The notes: generated from the sequence alone by a model not told the origin. Positions 26,015 through 35,014 are shown, numbered from the stretch's first letter. The stretch is DNA of 50,794 bases from Chloroflexota bacterium (GCA_022820025.1 JAJEGF010000009.1:1-50794); one strand, 5' to 3'. Made by a program: numbers and translations.

Positions 26015-26770
26015 TTGCAGTTCCCCAACCCCGTTCGGCAGAAAATCCAGGCCGGCCAGCCTTCGTACGGTTCGTTCCTGAACCTGGTCTCGCCCATCGC
26101 CGCCGAGGCCCTCGTTGTGGCCGGCTACGAGTGGCTGGCCGTGGACGTCGAGCACGCCCAGTGGGACATCGGCACCACCACCGAGGCCTTCCGCGCCATC
26201 GAGTCCCGCGGCGGCATCCCCATGGCCCGCGTGGAGTCGCACGACCCGGTCGTGCTGGCCCGCACGCTGGACGCCGGCGCCATGGGCGTGATCGTTCCGC
26301 ACGTCAGCACGGTCGCGCAGGCCGAGGCCATCGCCGACGCCTGTCGCTATCCCCCGGTCGGCCAGCGCTCCGCCGGCTCCGGCCGCGCCACCATCAACAT
26401 GGCCGACCGCGACCGGATCAACGACGAGCTGCTGGTCTGCCCGCAGATCGAGGACATGGAAGGCGTCAACAACATCGAGGCCATCATGGCCGTTGACGGA
26501 ATCGACGTGGCCTTCATCGGGCCGAACGACCTGGCCATTTCCATGGGCCTCAACACGTCCGAGGCGTTTGTGGACGCCGACCACGTGGCCGCTATCGACG
26601 CGATCCTGGTCGGCGCCCAGGCCAACGGCAAGCCCGCCGGCACTCCGATTTCGGACGTGGCCAAGGCCCGTGAACTGGTCCAGCAGGGCTTCACGCTGAT
26701 CGACTTCGGCAACGACCTGCGCATGCTCACCTCCGCCGCCAGCGACGCCCTGGCCGGCATGAAGGCCTGA
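26015..26770 (+). CDS. HpcH/HpaI-family class II aldolase
   Basis: A 251-residue metal-dependent pyruvate-type aldolase or lyase, which cleaves or forms 2-keto-4-hydroxy acids. The signature segments are AVDVEHAQWDI, MARVESHDPVVLARTLDAGA, GVIVPHVSTVAQAEA, PQIEDMEGVNN and AFIGPNDLAISMG, supplying metal and phosphate/carboxylate ligands. I choose TTG 26015 because AGAAGAGG lies upstream and MQFPNPVRQKIQ is family-like; the frame is open from 25964. A malate-dehydrogenase-like gene starts 11 bases downstream, implying a shared pathway that produces or uses a 2-keto or 2-hydroxy acid. Confidence 0.88.
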   Translation: MQFPNPVRQKIQAGQPSYGSFLNLVSPIAAEALVVAGYEWLAVDVEHAQWDIGTTTEAFRAIESRGGIPMARVESHDPVVLARTLDAGAMGVIVPHVSTVAQAEAIADACRYPPVGQRSAGSGRATINMADRDRINDELLVCPQIEDMEGVNNIEAIMAVDGIDVAFIGPNDLAISMGLNTSEAFVDADHVAAIDAILVGAQANGKPAGTPISDVAKARELVQQGFTLIDFGNDLRMLTSAASDALAGMKA

Positions 26771-26781
26771 CGCCGACGGCC

Positions 26782-27801
26782 ATGAACTACGTCACCAACG
26801 ACAAGGTCGCCGTGATGGGCGCGGCCGGCGCCGTGGGTTCCAACATCGTGCAATCGCTGCTGGCCACCGGCGCGGCCAATCGCATCGCCATGTTCGACCC
26901 CTTTGGGCCGGGCCTGGAAGGCGCCGCGTCCGAGATTCACCATTGCGGCTTTCCCAACGCCGAAGTCACCTGGACCACCGACGCCGCCGAAGCCCTGACC
27001 GACGCCGCGTACGTGCTCAGTTCCGGCGGCGCGCCGCGCCGCGAGGGCATGACCCGCGAAGACCTGCTGCGCGGCAACGCCGAAATCGCCGCCCAACTGG
27101 GTCGCGACATCGCCGCCAACGCGCCGGACGCCAGACTGGTCGTGATCGTCTTCAACCCGGCCGATGTCACCGGGCTGGTCACCCTGGTGCATTCCGGCCT
27201 GCCCGCCTCGCGTGTCAGCACGCTGGCCGGCCTGGACAGCACCCGCCTGCAAACCCGCCTGGCCGAGCACTTCGGTGTGCCTCAGTCCCGCGTCACCGGC
27301 TGCCGCACTTACGGCGGCCACGGCCAGGAGATGGCGCTGTTCAAGGGCGAAACGCGCATCGACGGCGTCCTCCTGAACGACGTCATCGCGGGCGCCGCCA
27401 ACGTCAACGGCGTTGGCCTGGACGCCGACGGCTGGGCCGGCATCCGCCAGGATGTGCTGGACGGGGGCTCGCGCATCATCAAGCTGCGCGGACGCTCATC
27501 GTTCCAGTCGCCCGGCCACCAGACGGCCATGATGGTGCATGCTGCGGCCGGCGGATCGACCTTCGAGTGGCCCTGCGGCGCCTACCTGACCGGCGAGCCC
27601 TACTCGCACGTGATGATGGCCATGCCGGCGAAACTCGGGCCGGATGGCGTCAGCTGGTCCATGCCGCAGGGCGACGATGCCGAGCTTGCAGAACTAGACG
27701 CCGCCTACGCTCATCTGCAGGCGCTGCGCGACGAAACCATCGAGATGGGCATCATCCCGCCCGTTGCCGAATGGGCCTCCGTCAACCCCAACCTGGCCTG
27801 A
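26782..27801 (+). CDS. Malate/lactate dehydrogenase family protein
   Basis: A 339-residue NAD-dependent 2-hydroxyacid dehydrogenase. The Rossmann motif is GAAGAVGSNIVQSL. The substrate loop PRREGMTREDLL supplies two arginines, LDSTRLQTRLAE a third, and the catalytic His is in TYGGHGQEMALFKG. The arginine pattern (APRREGM) fits malate rather than lactate dehydrogenases. The usual NPVD is NPAD. It is longer than typical MDH (about 310), with an extended C-terminal helix. It follows an HpcH/HpaI aldolase by 11 bases and probably shares its transcript, so it may act on the aldolase product instead of the citric-acid-cycle pool. Confidence 0.85.
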   Translation: MNYVTNDKVAVMGAAGAVGSNIVQSLLATGAANRIAMFDPFGPGLEGAASEIHHCGFPNAEVTWTTDAAEALTDAAYVLSSGGAPRREGMTREDLLRGNAEIAAQLGRDIAANAPDARLVVIVFNPADVTGLVTLVHSGLPASRVSTLAGLDSTRLQTRLAEHFGVPQSRVTGCRTYGGHGQEMALFKGETRIDGVLLNDVIAGAANVNGVGLDADGWAGIRQDVLDGGSRIIKLRGRSSFQSPGHQTAMMVHAAAGGSTFEWPCGAYLTGEPYSHVMMAMPAKLGPDGVSWSMPQGDDAELAELDAAYAHLQALRDETIEMGIIPPVAEWASVNPNLA

Positions 27802-27807
27802 CCTGGG

Positions 27808-28266
27808 TTAGCTGAGGATCCGCAGCACCTCGTCGGGCATCAGCCGCCCGACGTTGGTGGCGCTGTAGACCGCGTGCTCCACGCGGCGGTCCGCATCCAG
27901 CACGAAGGCGCTGGCCTGGTGCGACTGCCGATCCTCGTTCCGGTACGCCCCCAGCGCGTCTACCGAGTCCGGGTAGGCGAGGTCGCCCACCAGCGGCACG
28001 TCCACCTGCAAGCGCTCGCGCGTTGCCGCGGCGTCCGCGGCCGAGTCGACCGACAGGCCCACCACCTGCACGCCCAGCGCGGCAAAGGCGTCCAGCACGT
28101 AGCTATAGGCGACTAACTGCCGCCGGCAATGCGATCACCAGTGACCGCGGTAGAACAGCAGCACTGCAGGTCCGGCGTCCAGGTCGTCCGGTATGCGGGC
28201 CGGTCGGCCGTCGTCCCAGCGGCCCGTCAGTTCGGGGAATCGGTCGCCCACGTTCAGTCGCGTCAT
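27808..28266 (-). CDS. Peroxiredoxin-like protein, probable selenoprotein (in-frame TGA)
   Basis: Read through one TGA (28137-28135), the frame gives a 152-residue AhpC/TSA thioredoxin-fold protein. MTRLNVGDRFPELTGRWDDG begins the fold, AVLLFYRGHW precedes the TGA, and SHCRRQLVAYSYVLDAFAAL follows. In the family this site is RGxWCPxCRxQL, so TGA stands exactly at the first active-site cysteine, giving U-S-H-C. The second half (VQVVGLSVDSAADA to GRLMPDEVLRILS) stays open and well conserved. ATG 28266 has GAGAGG nine bases upstream; ATG 28275 is an alternative. A possible SECIS hairpin follows the TGA. A divergent glutaredoxin-like gene suggests thiol redox work. The alternative is a nonsense mutation or sequencing error. 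Confidence 0.7.
28108..28124 (-). promoter_or_regulatory. Candidate bacterial SECIS hairpin
   Basis: On the reverse strand, ten bases after the in-frame TGA, GGCGG (28124-28120) pairs with TCGCC (28112-28108) through four Watson-Crick pairs and one G-U pair, leaving the seven-base loop CAGTTAG. Bacterial SECIS elements are stem-loops immediately downstream of UGA with a short apical stem and a G/U-containing loop 16-37 bases from the UGA. The loop G at about 20 bases fits. A competing hairpin TGCC-GGC-GGCA lies a few bases earlier. This is suggestive only. Confidence 0.35.
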
Positions 28267-28415
28267 GCCGGTCATCCTCTCCAGCGCGGCACCCGCAGCG
28301 TGGCGGCTCGGGAATCGCCGGTCAACTCGGGCAAGTCCGAGCCGTACCTCTTCCCGCCGCCGCTCCCGTCTGCCAGAATCGGGAAGCCCGTTTCTCCTGT
28401 GCGTGAGTGAATCCC

Positions 28416-28757
28416 ATGACAACCGAACAGCCCACCATCACCGCCTACCTGAAGCCCGTCTGTGGCTGGAGCGCCGGCGTCCGCGCCGTGATGGACAAGT
28501 ACAGCCTCGATTACGAGGACAAGGACATCATCAACGACGCGACCAACTACTACGAGATGGTCGCCAGGAGCGGTCAGCCGCTCTCACCCTGCGTGGTCGT
28601 GGACGGCCGCATGCTGGCCGACGTCAGCGGCGAGGAAGTGGAAGCCTGGCTGGCCGACAAGGGCTACATCCAGCAAAACAACCTCCCCACCCCCGTCCCC
28701 ATCGATCAGGCCTGCGCCGACGAACTCCACGCGGCGAGCGTCACCTTCGAGGAGTAG
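28416..28757 (+). CDS. Glutaredoxin-like protein
   Basis: A 113-residue thioredoxin-fold protein from ATG 28416 (GTG 28407 is possible). TAYLKPVCGWSAGVRAVMDKY is the glutaredoxin start, with an active site C-G-W-S in place of C-P-Y-C, a monothiol-type site. VDGRMLADVSGEEVEAWL is the usual C-terminal strand-helix. It faces away from the TGA-containing peroxiredoxin across a 149-base shared upstream region, so the two may be co-regulated and the glutaredoxin could serve as reductant. It lacks the CGFS motif of iron-sulfur-carrier glutaredoxins. Confidence 0.75.
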   Translation: MTTEQPTITAYLKPVCGWSAGVRAVMDKYSLDYEDKDIINDATNYYEMVARSGQPLSPCVVVDGRMLADVSGEEVEAWLADKGYIQQNNLPTPVPIDQACADELHAASVTFEE

Positions 28758-28855
28758 AACCAACGCCGGCACCGCGCAGCCGTCGGAAGCCGGATCAGGC
28801 TGATTTCTATAATTCGGGCCAGGCATTCGCCGACTAGCGGCGAGGAGGCAGTGCT

Positions 28856-30022
28856 GTGAGCAGGCTGCTGATCACCTTGCAGCCGTCTGTGTTGCGGTGG
28901 GCGCGCGAGCGGGCAAGGCTGGACGTAGACGTGCTCGCCCGGAAGGTTGGCGTACGGCCGGAACGCGTGGCCGAATGGGAAGCCTCCGGCACGATCACAG
29001 TTGCGCAAGCCGACAAGGTCGCACACCACACCCATACTCCGGTGGGTTTTCTGTTCTTGAACGAGCCGCCCGAAGACCGTCTGCCAATCTCCGACTTTCG
29101 GACCCGAAACGTCGGAGCACCTGAGCGACCGAGTCCTGACCTCCTGGAGACGGTCTACCTCATGCAGCGCCGTCAGGCTTGGATGCACGACGACCTCGTT
29201 GAGGAAAAGAGCGACCCGTTGGACTTCGTGGGAGTCTTTAGTCTGGACTCTCGGCCTGAGCGTGTAGCTACGGCAATGCGCGATGCACTGCAGTTGAGCG
29301 ACGGATGGGCCGCGGCCGAAGGCACTTGGTCAGATGCTTTGAGACGGCTTAGGGATCGAATCGAAGATGCTGGCGTACTTGTCGTGTTCAATGGAATCGT
29401 TGGAAACAACACGCGGCGCAAGCTCGACCCGAACGAATTTCAGGGCTTTGCCCTTGTCGACGAATATGCCCCGTTGGTATTCGTTAACAGCGCTGATTTC
29501 AAGGCCGCGCAGATATTCACCTTGGCCCACGAATTGGCGCATATCTTTATTGGAGTGGATGGAGTCTCTCGGTTCGAGGCACTGCAGCCTCCGCCGGACG
29601 AGACTGAGAACTTCTGCAATAGCGCCGCTGCTGAGTTTCTGGTACCGGAGGCAGAGCTAAGTGAATTCTGGAGTGACGCTAGACGAGCGCGGGATCCATA
29701 TCAGACCATTGCGCGTCACTTCAAAGTAAGTTCACTTGTCGCCGCACGTCGTGCCCTCGATTCTGAGTTGATCAGCCGGCGGATGTTCTTCGACTTCTAC
29801 TCAGACTATAGGGATGATGAACTCCGCAGTATTCGGCGTGGCGAGTCTGGCGGTGGGAACTTCTGGAGCACTCAGCGATGGCGTATTGGTCCGCGATTCG
29901 GCACGGCCGTTGCTCGAGCCGTCAAGGAGGGTCGCCTGCCGTATCGTGAGGCATATGGCCTTACCGGCATTCGCGGCGAGACCTTTGAGCGCATGCCTGA
30001 GAAGATGGGCCTGCCGATTTAG
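28856..30022 (+). CDS. XRE-HTH / ImmA-IrrE metallopeptidase (antitoxin-like)
   Basis: A 388-residue protein from GTG 28856 behind GAGGAGG. The N-terminal helix-turn-helix (SVLRWARERARLDVDVLARK, then RPERVAEWEASG) resembles XRE repressors. The C-terminal half is an ImmA/IrrE zinc protease with HELAH in FTLAHELAHIFIG and the downstream ligand segment ENFCNSAAAEFLVPE. Proteins of this build act as repressor-proteases in ICEBs1-like elements and as antitoxins of PIN-like toxins. It overlaps the DUF4411 gene by one base (TAGTG). Codon use is visibly AT-richer than in the neighbours, pointing to horizontal acquisition. Confidence 0.88.
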   Translation: MSRLLITLQPSVLRWARERARLDVDVLARKVGVRPERVAEWEASGTITVAQADKVAHHTHTPVGFLFLNEPPEDRLPISDFRTRNVGAPERPSPDLLETVYLMQRRQAWMHDDLVEEKSDPLDFVGVFSLDSRPERVATAMRDALQLSDGWAAAEGTWSDALRRLRDRIEDAGVLVVFNGIVGNNTRRKLDPNEFQGFALVDEYAPLVFVNSADFKAAQIFTLAHELAHIFIGVDGVSRFEALQPPPDETENFCNSAAAEFLVPEAELSEFWSDARRARDPYQTIARHFKVSSLVAARRALDSELISRRMFFDFYSDYRDDELRSIRRGESGGGNFWSTQRWRIGPRFGTAVARAVKEGRLPYREAYGLTGIRGETFERMPEKMGLPI

Positions 30023-30543
30023 TGACCGCGAGTTCAGCGGCGCCCGAGCCGAGAACCTTTGTTCTCGATACCAACGTATTCGTGACAGCCTTTCGCCAGT
30101 ACTATGCGCCAGACCTTTGTCCGGGGTTCTGGGAGAGTCTTACGCATTATGCCCACCAGGGAAGAGTATCGAGTATCGATAGAGTTCGTGCGGAACTTCT
30201 ATATCCGGCTGGCTTAGTCGAATGGGCTGATCGGGTCGCCGACGTGATGTTCGTTTCTACCGCTGAACGAGACGTTGTACAGACTTTCTCGGAGATGCAC
30301 CAGTGGGTCCGGCAGAGACGACAATACTCTCAGGCCGCTGAGGATGAGTTTTCTCGAGTAGCCGACGGATGGATTGCAGCCTACGGAAAAGTGCATAACG
30401 CGATCGTAGTTACTCATGAAGCGCTTAGGCCGGAGTCAAAGAACAGAGTTCCCCTGCCGAATGTCTGTACGCAATTCGGAGTCCAGTACCAGGACATTTA
30501 CACCGTGTTGCGTGAGCTTGATATTAGGTTCGACTGGCGATGA
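30022..30543 (+). CDS. DUF4411 PIN-like protein (putative toxin)
   Basis: A 173-residue PIN-like ribonuclease candidate. FVLDTNVFVTAFRQYYAP holds the first PIN aspartate. SIDRVRAELL supplies the conserved Glu-bearing helix, ADGWIAAYGKVHNAIVVTHE the next Asp, and the end LPNVCTQFGVQYQDIYTVLRE matches DUF4411. It is translated directly after the XRE/ImmA gene (TAGTG overlap) from GTG 30022. This gene order is a known type II toxin-antitoxin-like arrangement; toxicity is inferred, not shown. It shares the AT-richer composition of its partner. Confidence 0.85.
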   Translation: MTASSAAPEPRTFVLDTNVFVTAFRQYYAPDLCPGFWESLTHYAHQGRVSSIDRVRAELLYPAGLVEWADRVADVMFVSTAERDVVQTFSEMHQWVRQRRQYSQAAEDEFSRVADGWIAAYGKVHNAIVVTHEALRPESKNRVPLPNVCTQFGVQYQDIYTVLRELDIRFDWR

Positions 30544-30644
30544 CAGCTGGCGTTGACTGTGAATTTCGGGCAAAGTGAGTGTTGAGTTGGCCTGTTCCGC
30601 TAAGGCTCGTTGAAGACACCGATCCTGACCGGGACGAGTCCGAC

Positions 30645-33167
30645 CTAGCCGCGCAACTCCGCCCCCAACCGGTGCTGCAACGCCCGCACCACCCGGTTGT
30701 GCGCTCGGTCGGCTTGCTTATCCGTCAGCGTCCGGTCCGGTGCGGCGTAGCTGAGGGCGTAGGCGAGGCTGCGTTTGCCGGGGGGGATTTGTTCGCCGCG
30801 GTATTCATCGAAAAGGCGGGCCGACTGAAGGAGTGGGCGGCCGGCGCGCAGAATGGCGTCGTTCACCTCGGCCTGGCTCACCTCTGCGTCAACCACGATC
30901 GCCAGGTCGCGCAGGGCTGATGGGTATTCCGACCAGGCGCTGAAACTGGGAGGGCCAGCGGAGGCTTCGCGAACCGCCGGCATGTCCACCAGCAGCGCCC
31001 AGGACCGTTCGTCCAGGTCGAAAGCCTCGGCCACCTCGGCGTCCACCTCGCCATAGGCGGCCAGGAGGCGACCCCGGTAGGCAACGGCGGCAGAGGCGCC
31101 GGACGCGAAAGTCGGGTGCTGGAGGTCGTCGTGGCTCGCCTCGTCGGCAGGCAGGCCTGAACGCGCCAACAGTTCGTCCACCACCCCGCGCACGAACGGC
31201 AGCTCAACCGTCCCGGTCTCGTTCCAGCGGCCGGCGCTGACGCGTTCGCCGATCACGGCGGTCAGGAAGTTCGGTTCCTCCGGCAGGTCGCCGTCGCGCG
31301 CCAGGAACGAGGGCTGGAAGTCGAAGAGCAGCAGGTCGCGGTCGGCGTGCCGGCGGTTGGCGCGCAGGGTTTCCAGCATCGTGCCCAGCCCGGTCAGCCG
31401 CAGGACGTTCTCTTCCATCGAGAGCGGGTTGCGCAGCCGCAGCGGCTCGCGGTCCAGCGGCAGCAGCCGGTCCGCCAGGGCACGTCCAGCGCCGTCCATG
31501 GCCGACTCACGCACTGTCGCCCACGCGTCCTCGTCTCCCAGCGGCGAGTCCGGCGGAGCGTCCAGCAGGTCCGGCGGCACCAGCCGCGCCATGCGCGCTT
31601 CGCTGGTCAAGGCGTAGGTCACGCACTCGGCGAATCCCAGGCCCGCCATCACGTCGCGCGCTTCGTCGTCGCGTTCGTCGATCTCTCCCGGCGCCAGGTC
31701 CATCACCTGCCCGGTGGGCAGTGTGTCCGGAATTCGCTCGTAGCCGACCAGGCGGGCCACTTCTTCCACCACATCCGCCGGCGCCGTCACGTCGCGACGC
31801 CAGAACGGTGAAGTCACACGTAGCTCGTCGCAGACCTCATCCAACCCAAACTCCAGCGAACTCAGCGCTTGCCTGACCTCGCCTCGGTCGTAAGCCACGC
31901 CCATCAGCCGCTCAATGCGGTCGAACGCCAGCGCCACCGGTGCCGGATCCGAAGGCTCGGGGTAGGCGTCGGCCGTCAGGATCTCGCCCCGGCCGGCGCC
32001 AATTTCCTCGATCAGCTGCACGCAGCGCCGCAGCGCCAGCACCGTCAGTTCGGGTGGCAGGCCTTTCTCGAAGCGTCGCGACGCCTCGCTCCGCAGGTTC
32101 AGGCGATGCGCCGTGCGGCGAATGCTGACCGGATCGAAGGTGGCCGATTCCAGCAGGACGGTCGCCGTCGTGTCGGTGACCTCGGTGTCCAGCCCGCCCA
32201 TCACGCCCGCCAGCGCCACCGGCCCCTCGGCGTCCACGATGCACAGCGTCTCTGGCGTCAGCTCGCGGTCCTGGCCGTCCAGCGTTACCAGACGCTCGCC
32301 CGGCCGCGCCGTCCGAACCCCGATGAAGCCGCCCCGAACCGTCTCCCAGTCGAAGGCGTGCAGCGGCTGGCCCAGTTCCAGCATCACGTAGTTCGTGGCG
32401 TCCACGATCGTGGTGATCGGACGTACGCCGGCCTGCTCCAGCCGGTCTCGCATCCAGGCCGGCGACTCGCCGACCTTCACGTCATGCACGAGGGCGGCCG
32501 AATACCGCGCGCAGAGCGCCGGATCGTCGATCTGCAGTTGAACCGGCTGGCTCGGTCCATGCTCCCCCGCGCGGTCGTCAGGAATCGGCGAGCGCACCTG
32601 CGTTCCGTACAGCGCCGCCGCCTCGCGGGCGATGCCCAGCACCGACAGTGCGTCCGGACGGTTGGCCTTGAGTTCGAACTCCAGCACCTCGCCGCCCAGC
32701 GCCTCCGCCAGCGGCCGGCCCAGCGGCGCGCCGGAATCCAGGACCAGGATTCCCTCGTGGTCGTCGCTGATGCCCAGTTCCTTTGTGGAGCACAACATGC
32801 CGCGCGAGACCACGCCCCGAATGCGCGTCGGCTTCAGTTCCTTCAGCACCGGCTCGTCGGCGTAGGGGTCCCAGAGCCGTGCGCCTGCGGGCGCGAAGGC
32901 AATCCGGTCGCCCGCCTCGAAGTTCCAGGCGCCGCAGACCACCTGGATTTCCTCGCTGCCCGTGTTCACGGTGGGCAGGTTCAGGCGGTCGGCGTTGGGG
33001 TGTGGGTCGATACGTACGACTTCGCCCACCACGATGCGGTCCCAGTGTTCACCGGCGCGGTGGATTGCTCCGACCTCGAAACCCGCATTGGTCAGCCGCG
33101 TGGCCACGTCGTCGACGGACGCCTCGATCCCCGTCAGTTCGCACAGCCACTCGAAGGGAACGCGCAT
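30645..33167 (-). CDS. pheT: Phenylalanine-tRNA ligase beta subunit
   Basis: The 840-residue editing and tRNA-binding subunit of the heterotetrameric PheRS. It begins MRVPFEWLCELTGI, then an EMAP-like tRNA-binding domain with VVGEVVRIDPHPNADRLNL. B3/B4 editing and B5 domains follow, with IVDATNYVMLELGQPLHAFD and RRTAHRLNLRSEASRRFEKG. The C-terminal anticodon-binding domain ends LTDKQADRAHNRVVRALQHR. It lies three bases after pheS in the leftward operon rpmI-rplT-trmH-pheS-pheT. Confidence 0.97.
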   Translation of the reverse strand: MRVPFEWLCELTGIEASVDDVATRLTNAGFEVGAIHRAGEHWDRIVVGEVVRIDPHPNADRLNLPTVNTGSEEIQVVCGAWNFEAGDRIAFAPAGARLWDPYADEPVLKELKPTRIRGVVSRGMLCSTKELGISDDHEGILVLDSGAPLGRPLAEALGGEVLEFELKANRPDALSVLGIAREAAALYGTQVRSPIPDDRAGEHGPSQPVQLQIDDPALCARYSAALVHDVKVGESPAWMRDRLEQAGVRPITTIVDATNYVMLELGQPLHAFDWETVRGGFIGVRTARPGERLVTLDGQDRELTPETLCIVDAEGPVALAGVMGGLDTEVTDTTATVLLESATFDPVSIRRTAHRLNLRSEASRRFEKGLPPELTVLALRRCVQLIEEIGAGRGEILTADAYPEPSDPAPVALAFDRIERLMGVAYDRGEVRQALSSLEFGLDEVCDELRVTSPFWRRDVTAPADVVEEVARLVGYERIPDTLPTGQVMDLAPGEIDERDDEARDVMAGLGFAECVTYALTSEARMARLVPPDLLDAPPDSPLGDEDAWATVRESAMDGAGRALADRLLPLDREPLRLRNPLSMEENVLRLTGLGTMLETLRANRRHADRDLLLFDFQPSFLARDGDLPEEPNFLTAVIGERVSAGRWNETGTVELPFVRGVVDELLARSGLPADEASHDDLQHPTFASGASAAVAYRGRLLAAYGEVDAEVAEAFDLDERSWALLVDMPAVREASAGPPSFSAWSEYPSALRDLAIVVDAEVSQAEVNDAILRAGRPLLQSARLFDEYRGEQIPPGKRSLAYALSYAAPDRTLTDKQADRAHNRVVRALQHRLGAELRG

Positions 33168-33170
33168 GGC

Positions 33171-34193
33171 TCAGCGCAACTGCCGCAGGAACCGCAGGTC
33201 GTTGCGGTAGAAGGACCGGATGTCGGTCACGCCGTACTTGAGCATCGCAATCCGCTCCACACCCATCCCGAAGGCGAAGCCCTGGTACACGTCCGGGTCG
33301 TAGCCCACGTCGGCCAGCACCTTCGGATGCACCATGCCGGAACCCAGGATCTCGATCCAGCCGGTCCCGCCGCACACCGGGCAGCCGTCGCCGTTGCAGG
33401 CGTGGCAGGACATCTCGGCCTCGGCGCTGGGTTCGGTGAACGGGAAGTAGCTGGCGCGAATCCGCAGTTCGCGGTCAGGGCCGAACATGGCCCGCACGAA
33501 GTAGGTCAGCGTCCCGCGCAGGTCGGCCATCGTGATGTGCTTGTCGATGGCCAGGCCCTCCACCTGCATGAACTCGGCTTCGTGCGAGGCGTCGCGGTCC
33601 TCGTAGCGATAGACCTTGCCGGGCACGATCACCCGTACCGGCGGCTGGATCTGCTCCATCACCCGCGCCTGCACCGGGGACGTGTGGGTGCGCAGCAGCA
33701 ACTCGCCCGGCCTGGCCTTGTCGTCGATGTGGAACGTGTCCCACATGTCCCGCGCCGGGTGGTCCGCCGGGATGTTCAGCAACTCGAAGTTGTAGCGATC
33801 CCACTCCACCTCGGGGCCGCTGACGGCCCGGAAGCCCAGCGGCGCCAGCACCCGTCGAATCTCCCGCAGGGTTCGCGTCAGCGGGTGCAGGCTACCCAGG
33901 CGCACCGGGTAGCCGGGCATGGTCACATCGAGCTGTGCGCCGTCAGCGCCGCGACGCAGTTCGGTTTGGCGGGTCTCCAGGGCCTCTTCCAGCTCGCGCC
34001 GCGCCGCGTTGGCCGCTTGGCCGGCTTCGCGACGCTCCTCGCGCGGCAGGCTGCCGACCGAACGCAGCAACCCGGTCAGCTCGCTGCGCCGCCCCAGGTG
34101 CGTGACGCGCCACTGCTCCAGCGCCGCGTCGTCTGCGGCGACCGCAAGCTCGGCGCGTGCGGAGGTCAGCAGGGCGTCAAGTCGCTCTTGCAC
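33171..34193 (-). CDS. pheS: Phenylalanine-tRNA ligase alpha subunit
   Basis: The 340-residue catalytic subunit of PheRS. An N-terminal coiled coil (about 1-85) is followed by the class II core: HPLTRTLREIRRVLAPLGF, PADHPARDMWDTFHID, LLRTHTSPVQARVMEQ (motif 2), and GFAFGMGVERIAMLKYGV (motif 3). A cysteine-rich insert CHACNGDGCPVCGG, seen in several phyla, may bind zinc. It sits between trmH and pheT, separated by seven and three bases. Confidence 0.97.
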   Translation of the reverse strand: MQERLDALLTSARAELAVAADDAALEQWRVTHLGRRSELTGLLRSVGSLPREERREAGQAANAARRELEEALETRQTELRRGADGAQLDVTMPGYPVRLGSLHPLTRTLREIRRVLAPLGFRAVSGPEVEWDRYNFELLNIPADHPARDMWDTFHIDDKARPGELLLRTHTSPVQARVMEQIQPPVRVIVPGKVYRYEDRDASHEAEFMQVEGLAIDKHITMADLRGTLTYFVRAMFGPDRELRIRASYFPFTEPSAEAEMSCHACNGDGCPVCGGTGWIEILGSGMVHPKVLADVGYDPDVYQGFAFGMGVERIAMLKYGVTDIRSFYRNDLRFLRQLR

Positions 34194-34200
34194 CGGTGGG

Positions 34201-34980
34201 TCAACTCTGGGGGATTGCCGCGCGCTGCCGCGCGGCCTCGAACAGGATAACGGCGGCCGCGGCCCCCGCGTTCAGCGACTCGACGCCACGGAGCATCGGT
34301 ACGCCCACGGATTCCCGGCAGGCGGCTCGCCAGGCGTCGGACACGCCGCGCGTCTCCGCGCCCACCACGAGTCCGCAAGGGCCGGTCCAGTCAATATCGT
34401 GATAGCCGCGCTCGGCGTCGGCCGCCGCAGTGTAGAAGCCAATGCCTTCCGCCAGCGGCTTCAGGTCCGCGGGGGTGGCCGCGTCTCGAATTGGCACTCG
34501 GAAGTGTGCGCCCACCCCGGCGCGCAGGGCCTTGGGTCCGAAAGGGTCGGCGCTCCCCCGCGTGCGAACGATCAGCGTCGCTCCGGCGGCCGCGCCCGAT
34601 CTGACCAGCGTTCCCACGTTCCCCGGGTCCTGCACGCCGTCGATCACCAGGACCAGCGGCGTGCCTTCAAGCTCGGCGACCTGCGGTCGGTGTCCAACCG
34701 CCACGATGGCCTGTCGCGACGCACTGTCGGCGGCCGCGGTCAGCACGTGCGGCGCGGCCGTTAGGACCCTCGCCCCGGCCTCCGCCGCCGCGTCGGCCGC
34801 CAGCTTGATGTCGGGTTTAGGGTAGTCCGCAACCAGGACGGTCTCGAGAACGCTGGCTTGGGCGGCTTCCATCACCAGGCGCGGCCCTTCCAGCAGGATC
34901 AGGCCGTCGCGCCGGCGAACCGACGCTCGATGCAAGCGGCGCGCCAGCGCCACCTGGGGATTCCGAACGCTCGTAATCAT
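34201..34980 (-). CDS. TrmH/SpoU-family RNA 2'-O-methyltransferase
   Basis: A 259-residue SPOUT methyltransferase that would methylate ribose 2'-OH in rRNA or tRNA. The N-terminal region (ITSVRNPQVALARRLHRAS, LLEGPRLV) is the substrate-binding part. The C-terminal knot carries LVLVIDGVQDPGNVGTLVRS, CGLVVGAETRGVSD and GVPMLRGVESLNAGAAAAV, matching motifs 1-3. Genes of this type often lie between rplT and pheS, where they resemble RlmB/TsnR; the target residue is not readable. Confidence 0.92.
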   Translation of the reverse strand: MITSVRNPQVALARRLHRASVRRRDGLILLEGPRLVMEAAQASVLETVLVADYPKPDIKLAADAAAEAGARVLTAAPHVLTAAADSASRQAIVAVGHRPQVAELEGTPLVLVIDGVQDPGNVGTLVRSGAAAGATLIVRTRGSADPFGPKALRAGVGAHFRVPIRDAATPADLKPLAEGIGFYTAAADAERGYHDIDWTGPCGLVVGAETRGVSDAWRAACRESVGVPMLRGVESLNAGAAAAVILFEAARQRAAIPQS

Positions 34981-35014
34981 GGCGGGAGTGGCCCCGCGCT
35001 GGGACTACGCCGCC

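Noticed and set aside
31869..34250. A 793-codon open frame on the + strand opposite pheT/pheS
   Set aside because: It is antisense to two unmistakable tRNA-synthetase genes; long shadow frames are usual in GC-rich coding DNA, and the translation is His/Arg/Gln-rich without any domain.
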